A stretch of DNA of 64,000 bases from Bremia lactucae (lineage: Eukaryota; Oomycota; Peronosporomycetes; Peronosporales; Peronosporaceae), in contig NC_090619.1 of the NCBI RefSeq assembly GCF_004359215.1, positions 2,108,065 to 2,172,064 of the forward strand. Reading direction: 5' to 3'. Both the position numbers and the translations under genes were made by a program. This document shows positions 32,683-44,543 of the stretch, piece after piece. The notes under the pieces were generated by a model. It did not search any database, was not told where the DNA came from, and was given only the letters and a program-made list of their open reading frames with translations. The stretch's first letter is position 1, and each line of letters begins with the position of its first letter.

Positions 32683-33913
32683 GACGTAACAGGTCAGTTG
32701 GCTCTACTTGACCTTTATTTAGCGCAAGTAAACGGCTAGTGAGCGGTAAATCGCTTCTATTTTGTCACTGACGTTTTTACTACTACGGCCCAGATCGTTC
32801 GGAACATCGATTAATCACGCAGACGCGTAACAATCCGCCCTCCCAGACAGCCCGTGCCCATAAACATTCAAATATAGAGCTATTGAAGGGGCACTTATTC
32901 AACGTGTAACTTATACTCTTCTCTGATTGGCCCGTACGATATAATCTGCAATGATAAAATGACTTGCGACTTCTTGTCCGAGAGCGTACTATCAACTTTG
33001 GATCCAGCCCGAAGGCTTCAGCGCATCTGTTCGTCGAATAGTGACTTAATCAGTCGACACAAGAGCTTGATTGCAGTAGCGCTATGGTAAAGTTGCGCGC
33101 GCACATAACATTTCGATTTTTTCTAATCCATCCGGACAACATTTTTGACGGCGAACTAAGAATCAACAAAAATCTCAATTGTTCGGCCTTAAAAACAGTC
33201 GTTCTGTGATCAGCCAATTTTATTGGAACATCCAGATAGTAGTCGTCTCCACCCACGCACCCCTTATTAATTCTTGAAACTGTTCAAAGCTTGAGATATG
33301 GAAAGTCAGCAGCGTGTTATGACTTGTGTGTTTCAACTCGACATGCGTTGGGAGATTTACAGTTTCCTTTCTAGCCCCAAAGGAAGGATTGGCGTTACTA
33401 TTTCATTATGAAAATACATTACCTTATTCTTTGATAACTTTCTTCGATGCACTTCGGAGACTTTCCATGCATGAAAGCAGCCGTTGGTTTGCAGTGTGAC
33501 ATGGGCAAAAATCCTTCGACTTCTGCTTCAACAGTGCATCACAACTTCAACCGAAGGGAGAGAGAAAGCTGCATGATACGTTTGTCGCCTTTGCATTTAG
33601 CTTAATTTTAAATAAACTTGTAAACGCTCTTCTCTTAGCGGCATCTGCCCTCTTGGAGCTAGCTAGTTACCTACGAGTTTCTCAGCCAGTAAGCATGGTC
33701 TAGTATAAGTGGGATTGTGTTTGGCAACGTGGTGCGTCATTGGGCGCCAGCATCGATTAATGGCTGTGTCAATCTGTCTAACTATATGCTCTGGACATAA
33801 TATGGTTTTAATAGTTGGTAGCAGTTTATAAAGTGGTCAATTCAAAAGACTATACTATTGTAACCTGTGGGTTAAGAATTGATTTTGCGTGCTTTCAATT
33901 GCAAAGTCAAGCA

Positions 33914-35245
33914 ATGGAGCACCTTCCCGACGGTCTTCTAGCCCACTTGTTTTCCCTCCTACCTTCTCGCGACGTGCTCCAAATAGCTTGTACCTGCCAA
34001 GCACTGTCTCCTTCCTCGCCATGCGTCCAGCTGGCCCTCGAACGTGTAATTACGCGGTGTTCTAGATTAAGTTCTGTCACAAGCTTCCTGCAAGCGTCAT
34101 CCACCCACTGGCCGCGCTCGCCTTCTGTCCTTCGCGGCGCAGAAGTACTTTATATTAAGAATTTGCTGGCCTGCTCGACCATACGATCGTTTGAGGACAA
34201 GGATTTGTGCTCCCCTAGAAGCGTCGTTGTGAGCCGCGCATGGCTAACAGCTTTCAAAAAGCGAAGCCAAGACTTTGAGCAGTATCTGCTACAATTTCGT
34301 CAAACAAAACGACAGCAAAGGCGGCAGAACGCGGCGAAGAAGAAGGACAAAACAATGTACGACAGGCTTGGTATAGCTACGAATTCGTCGCTTATTGAGG
34401 CTGGAGCCATGATCGTGTGTGCCCACAACGTTCTTCTTCCTGCTGTACAATGTGTCGGCCGCAACCGACGGGCCATTATCAGTGGAGAGATGTACCGCGA
34501 AATTGTCGCCTACGCACCCGAACTCAGGGGATTTACGTTGGGATCTTGTCGCGACTGTCCCAAGTGTGTGTTGGAGCAAGATACACGAGAGCTTGAAGCC
34601 GAAGAGAAGAAAAGAACGCGGTTTGAAAACGAAATTGCTGGTTCCGAGGAAATGCTAGAGCTACTAGAGAGAAAAAACGGATTTCCAAAGACTTTGTTTT
34701 CTCCAGTGGAGAATGGAAGCAGAAGACAGCAGCAACTGGCGCCTCATTTGTCTGTAGGCGGGAAAAGCAAGTACGCAACGTATTTTTTGGTGCCCAAGAA
34801 ATGGCTCAACAAGTGGCGAAAATTTGTACGCAGTCAAGGCAAAGATGCTCCTGGACCAGTGCTAAATGCAGAGCTGGTGTGTTTGTCGCATCAAAGGACC
34901 ATTGTGCCACCCTACATCTCCATGTTCCTTTCTGGATTTTCGCTAGAGCAATCGCTTAAAGCAACCCAAGCGTACGTGGTTTTTTGTGTGATGAATGGTT
35001 GGGATGTGAATTGACGTTTAAGAAAATTGCTGTGATCTTGCAGGCACGGATCTATACCAGCCCGTCAGTATGAAATTGTAACATTCAGCGAGTGGGAAGC
35101 GTTGTACAATCGATATTGTGCTGAATTTGCGGTTGGTTTTGACGTGATCAATGGGGCGTATTACTGGAGGACACAAGAGTGCCAGATATGCAATTATGGC
35201 ATTGGCGGCGGTTCGTCGTCTTCGCAACGAAACTCACGGCGCTAA
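33914..35245 (+). CDS. F-box protein with two DUSP-like modules (copy 2)
   Basis: Identical to the gene at 27,393-28,724 (exons 33,914-34,971 and 35,044-35,245). The description there applies. Most likely the same locus sequenced once on each of two overlapping contigs. Confidence 0.72.
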
Positions 35246-35291
35246 CGCAGACACGCTGTGCTACACATGCATATGTACTGGATCTTATTGA

Positions 35292-35579
35292 ATGATGTGT
35301 GCAAATCTTTATATCGAATTTCTATTATGTGCTTTAAGCCACCGCCGTGACGAAGATACCTTCAGACGCGCTCCTATAGAATTCCTACAAAGCATCGGAT
35401 CTCTTGATATGCAAGTGCTTCACAATGCGTGGGAGAAAGTGGACAAGGATGGGCACACCTCGCCATTTGCACACTCGAGTATTATTGATAATTTGCGGCT
35501 AAGACCAAATCACGGAGTGGAAATTGGTTTGCTCGAGCTTGTGGCTTTTGTGCTCTTTCTAGACACCTTAGAGCCTTAA
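35292..35579 (+). CDS. Short hypothetical open frame (copy 2)
   Basis: Identical to 28,771-29,058. No family recognised. Confidence 0.25.
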   Translation: MMCANLYIEFLLCALSHRRDEDTFRRAPIEFLQSIGSLDMQVLHNAWEKVDKDGHTSPFAHSSIIDNLRLRPNHGVEIGLLELVAFVLFLDTLEP

Positions 35580-36816
35580 CGAACTGAAAGAGCGCCTAAG
35601 CTAGCATGTTCGAATGGAATTTAGAGTAAGTCTATCGCGTCATTGGCGAATATCCTGTTTAAATTGGCGTAGTTGGATTTGACGTACTAAAAATGTTGTT
35701 GGCTTACGTGTTCAGGTGAAGGAATCATCCGCTTTTTCATTTTTGTATTGCTTTATAAAGAAACAGAAATGAAAGAGGCTGGCGATCTTTATGATCGTTT
35801 TAGAGTCTTAGGGTCAAAGTAGCGACATTTTGATCGATAATTTGAGTGCCGATGATTTATGAGTGTTTTGCACTTTACAAGAATAACTTTGTCTACTTGG
35901 AGCTAATAGTTTAATGATAGGAAGAATGAAAGTAAATACGGTCTTAAAATAAACGTCGAATTACCAAATTACGAACCATTTCCGAATGACTCGCACCGGT
36001 AAACTATTATTATCAAAAGCTCAATTCATTTGCCATTAATTTACATTTGCTATAGGTATTTTGACGCAGAGCAGCGGGCAACACAGTGTACGCTTCTCAC
36101 GCACGCTGTCTTTTGCAACATTTCAGGTCGGGGGCATACGTGCATACGTGCATCCATGTATTCTTTAGTTACTTTTAAATGGAGCTGAAGCTGGTTTGCT
36201 GTGTTGGTCTCACAATATTATAGTTCAATACTGAATCAAACCAGTAATTAAAAAAAAGATCAATCGAATTACCAGCATCACACGAGGGTTTCCAGCACGT
36301 ACGGGGCGCCGAATAGTCGCGTAATTCTGAGCGTCGATTTCGTTTATAGATTAATCGACTACTGCGTAAGACAGCGAATCCAAGTATGCCTTATATTGAT
36401 CTATATTTTCATGCAAGCTCTTTATTGTTTTCACAGCTTTATAAATGATGACCTCGATCTGGAAAGTGAAGTGTGGGAATCAATAGGAGGCGATGGAACT
36501 TTTGAAACTCGTCAGTGAATTTGAAAGAATCAGGTAGTACACCGAAATCGCTCGCGACTCGTTGCTGGTGGCGTCGTACGTGTGGGTCTAGCCGATTGTA
36601 AATGTGAAATCATCGCCAAATTCTGATTGTGTAAGATGGAGCGACATTATGATTATAGAAGCAAATTTAGCTCTCGAGAAACTTAGAAACTAAGACACAT
36701 GAACATTAAAGGTGGAATACAAACAAAAAAACCACAAAAAATAATTTATTGTAATGGTGACAACTAATCAACTTAAACCGTATGCGTAAAGATCAACCTC
36801 CTAGCTATTCTTCCTT

Positions 36817-37576
36817 CTATAAACCATCTCGAGCCGATATGAGGGCAAAAGTGGTTAGTAGGAAGTCAGCACAAAGCACCACCCGTAATGAGGGACGGCA
36901 CCATTCGGTCGCATCTTGTACAAACAGTGTCAAGTGAAAAAATGTCACACTTACATATTTCGTCGTGCAGCGATACAAATAAATTGAAAGCCTTATCTTC
37001 ATCTCCATTCCACAGTCGTAAGCACTCGCGCGCGGTGGAGATCATGTTGACGCAGTATCCAGCATCCTCGTCGTAGGTCGCAAAAGCTTGTAGAAGACGA
37101 GTGGTACTTCGCTTTTCTTGACTTGTTGCTCCTGGAATTCTTGAAACGTCCGTTGATATCTCTTTGTAATGTGGGCAACTGCCGCACATACATAAATAGT
37201 GCTTCACTCGAATCGAGCAATTATCGCCTTGACTTGCCTCGCTCCAATCCGAGTCGTCACTTGTCGAACAATCCATTTGATCATTGGATATGTCGAACTC
37301 CTTCGTAAACGAGGATCTTGAGTCGTCGTGCTTCTGAACATCATAGTTGTAATGAACCGCCGCCGTGAGATCGTCCGTTTGACAGGCGACGTCAACAAAA
37401 AGAGGTGTTTTCTCCCTCTCGTCTGTTGCGCCGGCCATGAAGAGCTTTGAAAGCTTCAATAGGAAAACTCCTATGTACTCGGACGCGGTGGCCAGCATTG
37501 AGGTCATGGCGAGCATGCATGTTTGCTTCTTCACTTTGAAGACCGTTGAAATTATCGAAAAGCTTGTAAAGACCAT
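36817..37576 (-). CDS. Truncated TBC-domain protein (copy 2)
   Basis: Identical to 30,296-31,055, with the Arg-finger motif kept and the Gln finger lost. Confidence 0.5.
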
Positions 37577-37830
37577 TGCTGTGAATGAAGAAATTGAATA
37601 ATGAGGATCAAACTACTGAATGCAGTTGGCGCGATTCCTGCATAGACAGATCTATTGAAGAGACTTTTTTCTACATCAAAGAGCTACTGTAACATTTTCA
37701 AAGACCCCCCTTTGATCATCCAGAATCATCAAAAGAGCACATTGGAAAAGTCTCTGTCCCATCAATTGTGAAAGGTTTTGAATGAACAGTAGCATTTTAT
37801 TTAGTAAATAAAGAAGCATATGCTCCGAAA

Positions 37831-37991
37831 GTGGCTCATCAAGCCGTGTGTCTCTGCTGGAAACTTTTTATTAAATTAAAAACCGAATCATAGGATTCGA
37901 ACCCATAAACTCTCTCACATCACTCCGGTAGTGATCCATCAAGCGTTGAGTCTCCGCTTTAATATTTTTTATGAGAAATAAATTAAAAGCA
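37831..37991 (-). repeat. tRNA-related SINE-like repeat (copy 2)
   Basis: Identical to 31,310-31,470. Confidence 0.4.
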
Positions 37992-39089
37992 AAATTAGAC
38001 ACTTGGTTTTGCGTTGTCATGACTTATTCGCGCCCGTTTTGCGCGATTGAATCGCCTTCCTATAAAATCAGTTATAAGAGCAGTCGCGCACCAATAGGTA
38101 CTTAGCGCCCTTATAAGGTTCAGGCGCGGAGGCGTGACGCTAGTTACTCTAGCAGCAAGAACGCCGGCAGTGACGGGCTTCCTTCCTTGCGACGCATCGC
38201 GATGCGCTGTACAGCCAAGATTGTGTTTTAATTCGCAGAGCGATGCCCATCGAGAATTTTTTGGCAAAGTACTAGGCAACTAATGTCTCGTGGCGTAACA
38301 AGTACGATCACTTTTTAGCAAAGGCCTTACACTTTTCTGCACTATTGATCTGCGGGACTTTGAGGACACCAATTGTGGTTGGTCGCCGGGATTATTAGTA
38401 TCAGTCTCGACCAAGTGGAATGCTTTACGGTGACGTCAGAGTGCACTACAAAAGAAGAGCAACTAAAGCTGTGCTGCTTCTATTCTCTCGCCTGCTCATG
38501 GATCTCTGACCGTCTAAAAAAACAATACTAACAACGGACTGTGCGCTCCGAGACGGGCATGTGGTCAAGACGAAGACATCTGATTAATTGCACAATTAAT
38601 GACGGTATGGACGGGATCAGCAGAGGAGAATACATATAAGCTAAGTATCTGTATACGAAGATAGAACACTTGTTGCTCACAAGATGGGTTTGCTGTCGGA
38701 AAATAGGACTTTGTCGACTTCTATTTAGCCAGCTGAGAATGCAATTTATCAGTGGCAGTAGGAGCAATCGGGTGCAAGCTTAATTTGAGAACGAACACAA
38801 CTGTGGAAAGCATTAAAAAGGAGAGAAGATTTTGTTAATAAAACAATGGTCAACTATTTGTAAAGTTTCTACTATAAGCTGCTGTCTCTAGACTTGGAGA
38901 TGCTTCGCTATCCGACATGTATTACAGCACGCCGTGAAAACTTGGACTCGACTGGGTTGCTGCGTTCGTCGACTCTCGAGATCAACTGGCTGTGCTCGAA
39001 GTAGAAATCTCAAAGAAAGCAGGTTTTAGATTTTGTACCCGTGTTTTGGGAAAGGATCGCCGTTTCACGCAGCGGTGCACAATCGCTAG

Positions 39090-39685
39090 CTTACAGTAAT
39101 TACATTATTGATTTTAATGGGAGCAAATGCTAACGTGTGCAATGGAAAGGGAAGACGATCACTTCACGTCGTGGAGCTATCTATCGACATGGCTAGGATC
39201 ATTCCAAGCTTGATTGATGCAGAAGCTGATATCGATGCGACGGAGAAGCATGGATTTACTCCGTCAATGTTAATGTGTTTTAAGGTATCTCTCGAAAGTT
39301 CTGCGACGCTGCTAGCCCTTGGAGCTGATGTTTATCGCATTGCGCGGTCAAGTGGTTTTTCGGCGCTGGAATTTGCAGTTAAGAGTGAGCGCTCAAAGCT
39401 TTGCGAGCATTGTCTTTCGAAAGGTGCCAATTAAATGCACCCACGCTGAATGCAAAACTAGTCTGCATTTAGCCGCCACTCTGTTTAATTCCGAAAGCAT
39501 TCTTGTTCTGTTGGAAAGCAATGCAAATCTCAACGTGCAAAAGCGGTATGGACAAACTCCGTTAGCAGTTGGCTTGCATCCGATCCCGGCGACTGTGTAG
39601 AAGGGAGCTCGAACTCTGTGTATCAGATGTTGATGTGTGCCGGCTGCCACAATGACAAACGAGATATATTGGAGACCGTAAGGTA
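39090..39685 (+). pseudogene. Ankyrin-repeat gene, frameshifted
   Basis: 39,093-39,434 encodes about three and a half ankyrin repeats (LMGANANVCNGKGRRSLH, IDAEADIDATEKHGFTPSML, LGADVYRIARSSGFSALEFA). The frame ends at KGAN, and the repeat pattern resumes in another frame (KTSLHLAATLF... LESNANLNVQKRYGQTPLAV, to about 39,570) and then a third (GSSNSVYQMLMCAG, to 39,680). Two frame changes point to a pseudogene, although unrecognised introns cannot be excluded. Upstream exons may lie at 38,940-39,090. Ankyrin repeats mediate protein binding; no partner can be named. Confidence 0.6.
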
Positions 39686-39772
39686 TGATTATTAGCTAAT
39701 GCGTCACGAAATTGCGATGTGATTAGAGTATCGCAAGTGCCTTTGGAACATCACACCCCTTTACTTACATTA

Positions 39773-40691
39773 GGGAATCGCTATAGCCACACACCCTAAT
39801 TACCTCACCCATTTCGCTTACCTTACTAAATTCATTGCCATTATATGGCGACAGGATAACCGAAGATGAGGAGAAAACATGTAATATTGCTCTTATTCGC
39901 GTTGCTCTATATTCCATTCTATTTTACCTACTGCAGGGGTATTTTGTTGTTCAAGACGTAACAACCAATCATAATTTCAGGAGGTGGAAATAGCAACTTG
40001 GGTTGGTAGAAATAGCAGTCCCCAAATGTAATGAATTTTACAGGTGAGAAAAGGCCAAGAGCGCCCGAACTTGATTGGCAAGTCATAACAAGAGCGAAAA
40101 GAAAGGAGGACGAGGGAGAAGTTGAGCTGGAAATAAGCAACAAGGGTCGGAGGTGCGCTCTTGCGCATGCATGTTAGTTAATCTTAGGAAGTCAAGCTAA
40201 GGATGAATTTGTTTTACTTTACTTCTATCAACTCATGCGAAAGCGCATGCTTACCTTTCAAATAGGCGAATCTTAGTGTTCTTTTCTGTACCCACCATGA
40301 GCGCATTCAAGCCACAATTTCCTTATGTTTCAGTTTTTGTCGGCTTTCGGTCGTAATTTCTTTGATGAAAAACAAAGAAATTACGCACATATTGAGAAGT
40401 CATTTTGCAGCCCTTTCGATTTACTGAAGCTGGGAAGGCATGCATAAAGGTTCCTCAATATGAATTCTAGTTACCAACAGGTTGCTACCACTCACAAATA
40501 CAGGGGTACATAATTAAGGGGTGTGGCTATTCCGGTTTCCAAATGTAATTTAGGGTACCAAAAGTTCAAAGGGAATGGCTCATACCATGACAATGTTTAT
40601 GTTGTCATTTTTAATCTGTAGTTTTTCTTAAATATAACAAACAGACGGGAGGGTATGGCAATACCAAAAGGTGTGTGGCTATACCGGTTCC
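39773..40691. mobile_element. Second copy of the TIR element family, composite
   Basis: The left end GGGAATCGCTATAGCCACAC (39,773) and the right end (40,671-40,691, reverse complement GGAACCGGTATAGCCACACA) match the termini at 15,441/15,931. An internal right-end copy lies at 40,519-40,540, so two related units seem merged. The shared interior (CTTACCTTTCAAATAGGCGA) is at about 40,246. A perfect hairpin with 13-bp arms is at 40,352-40,364 / 40,373-40,385. The stretch 39,850-40,200 is specific to this copy. No transposase is present. Confidence 0.65.
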
Positions 40692-40989
40692 TTTTTTTAA
40701 ATGAGCGATATGTAGGCATTGTGTAATTAAAAAAACTATTTTTAGCTAGTTTCCCATCACTGGTACTTGATTTTATGCGCCCACGATTTACAATAATCTC
40801 CCTGCACCAAGGTAAGTTTTTGTGTCACGACTCTTCGTAGTTATTGTTTACAATATAGCAAAGGTGGGTTCATGACTCTTCAAAACTTTACTAAGAACAT
40901 TGCGCGTGGCGCCTAAGGTCTTAAACCTCCAATCGTCCCATGGCTCTTGGCGTTCAAGCAAGGCCCAAATAAGGATTAGGTCATGTCTC

Positions 40990-41211
40990 GAATCTATAAT
41001 TAAGGATGAGACAGCGTTCCATACTGTCAAAGTTCTTTTTACCCGATACAAACTTTTTCTAATATTTCTTATCAAATCACTTGGAACACAGTTGAAAATG
41101 TCAACTGCTGACCATCCTGAAATCTTGAGTGAGTTTTATTATTGACAATCGACACCGAAACTCAATAAATGCGTTCGTTTCGGAAATTATTGCATTTATG
41201 AAGTTTCGGTG
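40990..41211 (+). pseudogene. Gypsy fragments and a small inverted repeat
   Basis: 40,999-41,036 resembles element A near 5,725-5,765 (GACAGCGTTC, ATACTGTCAA). 41,075-41,115 encodes LGTQLKMSTADHPE, a scrap of integrase core. 41,153-41,172 and 41,192-41,211 form an inverted repeat of 20 bp with two mismatches. These are scrambled retroelement pieces, not a gene. Confidence 0.6.
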
Positions 41212-41437
41212 GAAATTAATGAATGATCAATTAAATATGATAGACGCAATCGATCGAATTTCTCTCGTTTCGATGTCGATGGATATAAATGACGCGTTGA
41301 GTTGGGTCTTTGTGTTTGCTGCATCTTACTTAAAAGCTCTAGTCAACTCGTGTATAAACTTTCACCGACTTTAAACATCAGTACAGCACTTTTTTGCAGT
41401 GAACAACCTCAATTTCGCGTCTTATAAAAGCATCTCT

Positions 41438-44400
41438 TTATACACAGGTCTTGTCGGCACAATGTCGTGATTTCCAGTAGAGTGCAAGCGTCTGAGTTTC
41501 CAGAATTGCCAACTGCGAGAGCGCATGTAAAACTTCATCAGTGCAACACGGGGAGCTTGAGTCTTCAATACGTCTGGCCTTTACGACCAGATCCTGTAAG
41601 TCAACACAATGCACAATCAATCAGCAACTTTGCCCCATGAGCAGCGCTTTGGAATTTAAGACCTCAACAATATTTTCAAGTGTCGCGATTGGCTCCAACA
41701 ATTCGTCCATATCCACCGCTTGCTCGTGTAAACGATCATCTCGGTAATAATCAGACTGGCTTTCGGCGCTCCACTTGTTAATTACCTCAAGCGCAAGGGC
41801 TCGCATCTGTATGATACGTGATGAGATGGATACGGGTCGTGGAGAGCGCAACAAAACTTACCGCAGAAAGATCGGCAACATCAGAGCATTGAATCGTTAG
41901 ATCAACTGTTTGGAATTGATTTACTGACGGTGTAAAGCGTAACAGTATCTGACTACCTGAAATGGTCCGTAGCACTATCCAGAGCTTCCCATATTGTGTT
42001 CGGCAGCTACGACGCAATCGAGGAAATTCATCATCGGACGAATCCAAGAGCTGACGCAAGAACGAAACCATCTTTTCAAAGTACAATTTTTCAAAATTTT
42101 CGTCATCCTCTTCCTCGTCTTCAGTGGCAGAGGAAAAAGGGATGGAGACCACAAATCGAGACGGTGGAGACAATGCAAGCAATAGTGCATCAGACGGCGC
42201 CATTTTTGACCATAATTTTGCAAACTGTGGTGAGCTGTACGCATACTCAGCAAGCGCATCCCACCACTGCGCCCCATGCCAAAGTACACTCGTGTGGGCC
42301 TTACCATCAACAGCTTTTCTACCAGTTGGCATGAATGGCTCATGATTTTGACGAAAAGCAGCGTGGATGGCAACTTTACTGATTGGCATTTCTTCTTCGA
42401 TTGGCTGACTCAGCTGTGCAAATAGAAACCGTCGATTTTGAAGCAGTGGAATAACAAACGCCAAATTGCTCTCGTGTTGAGCATCTTTTATATCAATACC
42501 AATCACCTTGTGATATTCGTGATTTACATTTTTTTGTCGTGACGAGCAAAATGCGATCGAACTCGACACCCACATTATTCCCTGGTCATGTTGAGCAAGT
42601 AAATCTGGATCGAGAACAATGCTTTGTTCGCCACGCATTAATAATTCAGTCAGCGGGAAGGAGAAGGTCGTGACTGAATTTTGGTGGACACGAACGGTAA
42701 GACACAGCCACCTACATACACGACAGAACGGACAAAATCATATTTGCTACCCGATTGACCGATAGAACTATCACTCACCAATTCTCGAGTGAAACCAAAG
42801 CTTGTGAGTGTAAAATTCGAATAGAATAGATCAATTGAATTGTTTGTCGATCTAAAAACGTTCCTGTTTGTATCATTGATGCTCTCAAGTTCCACTTTAC
42901 CACGCTGTGGATCCCTACAAAGAACCATAGCAGCAAATACGCATTTAAATGTCAATTGTGACAATAAGTGTAACGATTAAGCATACAAACCTGCAGCTTC
43001 TACAAGTCGAACCATTTCTAAGGCAGCGTGCAACGCTTTTAATTGATGATCTATTTGCTTCGATTGAGTGCGAAGAGCACTCGATTTGGCGGAAACGTGA
43101 GCAATGCGATCCACAAGATTGCGAACTTTGAATTCGCTTACTGATTCTCTATTTATTGAAAATTCCTCTTGTTTTCTATGTAATCGTAGCACACTGTTTA
43201 CCATCGTTTCAAGTGCTGTCCGATCAATGGTCATGATCCGACCTGATAAAAAGAGAATCGACAAACTATCTTCATGGCCATGAGTTGCTAAGCGCATAAC
43301 GCCCTACGTTCAAGCAAATTGCGTAAAAAGTGTCCATCGAAATGCAAGAAACAAAATAATTACCAACCGGCTGAAAGGGTACTTTTTCTGATGATAAAAC
43401 GCAGTCACTTTGCAATGTCGTTGAAATTAACGAATCCGCAAATTGAGCTGTAGCTAGTACATCAGGAACCCGGCATGCAAATGCAGAACCATCACAAGTA
43501 AAGACAAATACGTGTAAAGTGCGGAGAAAAACAAATGACTCGACTGTGTGCCCAAGCCTCAGCGTCTTCAATTCAATTGGGAGAGCCTCAATCGTCAGAT
43601 GACATGTGGGATCAATCACTCCAATTGTGCCTCGAACACCCAGCACCAGCAGTGCATCAAAGTCTTGAGATGATAAAGTAGATGGCGCATTAATCGAGAA
43701 CGGAATGATCATCTGAACTGGTTCATTTAATCGAACTAGCGTCCCATTCCGAATCAGGACACAAGCTTCTGTCTGAGTCGAGTACTTTACTAGCGAATAT
43801 CGCACGTATCCATCCAGATCTCCTTGCAAAATCGCAATCACGCTTGCATCTTGCTTTACATCCGAAAACAACTTTTTGAATACCGACCAATGGGTCTCTG
43901 CCTCATAAATCAGTAATAATGTGCACGTCGATTGTTCCGCTTCCATCTCGTCCAGCTCGAGCATTTGATGGCGTTGCAAATTTTCGTCGCTTTTTCCGCG
44001 AGTGCTGAAAAGCAATGTGGACGGCGTCACCAAGCTCCGGATAAGTGTCAATGACAACTTACTGGATTGCATTGCCATATGGGCAATGGACTGAGCTCCT
44101 GGCACTTGACAAAACCACTGAACCATCCTGCTATCGTTTTGGTCGGACGAGCGTTCCAGCGTCAGCTCGGGTACCTCGAGCGGCACTCTTGTGTGGGCAT
44201 CAGCAGGCAACTTAACAAGCCAAACATTTCCACTTGCCGTTGACACAACAAGCTGATAATGATGATCTAGGAGATAACGGCTATATTGTGCAACGTCGGT
44301 AATTGGTTCTGTCGACCTAATGACACACTAGAGTGAAGGTGATAAAATGGATTGGTCCTAGCGAATACGCAATTTACTCACACACAAGCGTTTGCCAACC

Positions 44401-44543
44401 AGGAAATGCAATAGAGACGGACGAATTTTTACAATCAGGAATAGCGACGTTTTATTAGCTGCAGATGTGTTAGTGCTAAGAGGCAATAAGAGCGGTGCAG
44501 GGTCAGCTACACTTGCTAGTAAAGTCGTGTTAATTGCTGACAT
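41438..44543 (-). CDS. FAAP100: FAAP100-like Fanconi anaemia core-complex subunit (predicted)
   Basis: FAAP100 with FANCB and FANCL forms the catalytic module that monoubiquitinates FANCD2 at DNA crosslinks. Seven exons: 44543-44382, 44327-43368, 43303-42991, 42914-42779, 42711-41862, 41806 to about 41669, 41593-41438, giving about 904 aa (human FAAP100 is 881). As in FAAP100, the first half reads as a beta-propeller (FDALLVLGVRGTIGVID). LSGRIMTID and a coiled coil (NLVDRIAHVSAKSSALR onwards) follow, then a beta-sandwich around SLENW/WLCLTVRV, and a helical C terminus (DLVVKARRIEDSSSP...LHALSQLAILE). Frame choice for exon 4 rests on that strand match. The donor of exon 6 is uncertain (GTTGAG or GTCTTA). 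An acidic insert (SSATEDEEEDDE) lies in exon 5. The FANCB family has a similar layout and is the main alternative. Confidence 0.55.

Larger units (their letters stand above)
32683..39201. repeat. 6.52-kb direct repeat, copy 2
   Basis: Repeats 26,162-32,681 base for base as far as I compared, apart from the small difference near 39,023-39,035. After 39,201 the sequence continues into the ankyrin gene, where copy 1 ends in N. Confidence 0.95.

Noticed and set aside
26162..39201. Counting the F-box/DUSP and TBC genes as true paralogue pairs
   Set aside because: The copies are identical down to introns and spacers and are separated only by an N, so I treat them as one locus represented twice.
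42650..42914. Alternative frame for exon 4 of the FAAP100-like gene (NRNVFRSTNNSIDLFY...)
   Set aside because: It is longer but cannot be joined to exon 5 in phase with good splice sites. The chosen frame joins in phase at GTGAGT and yields the expected beta-strand.
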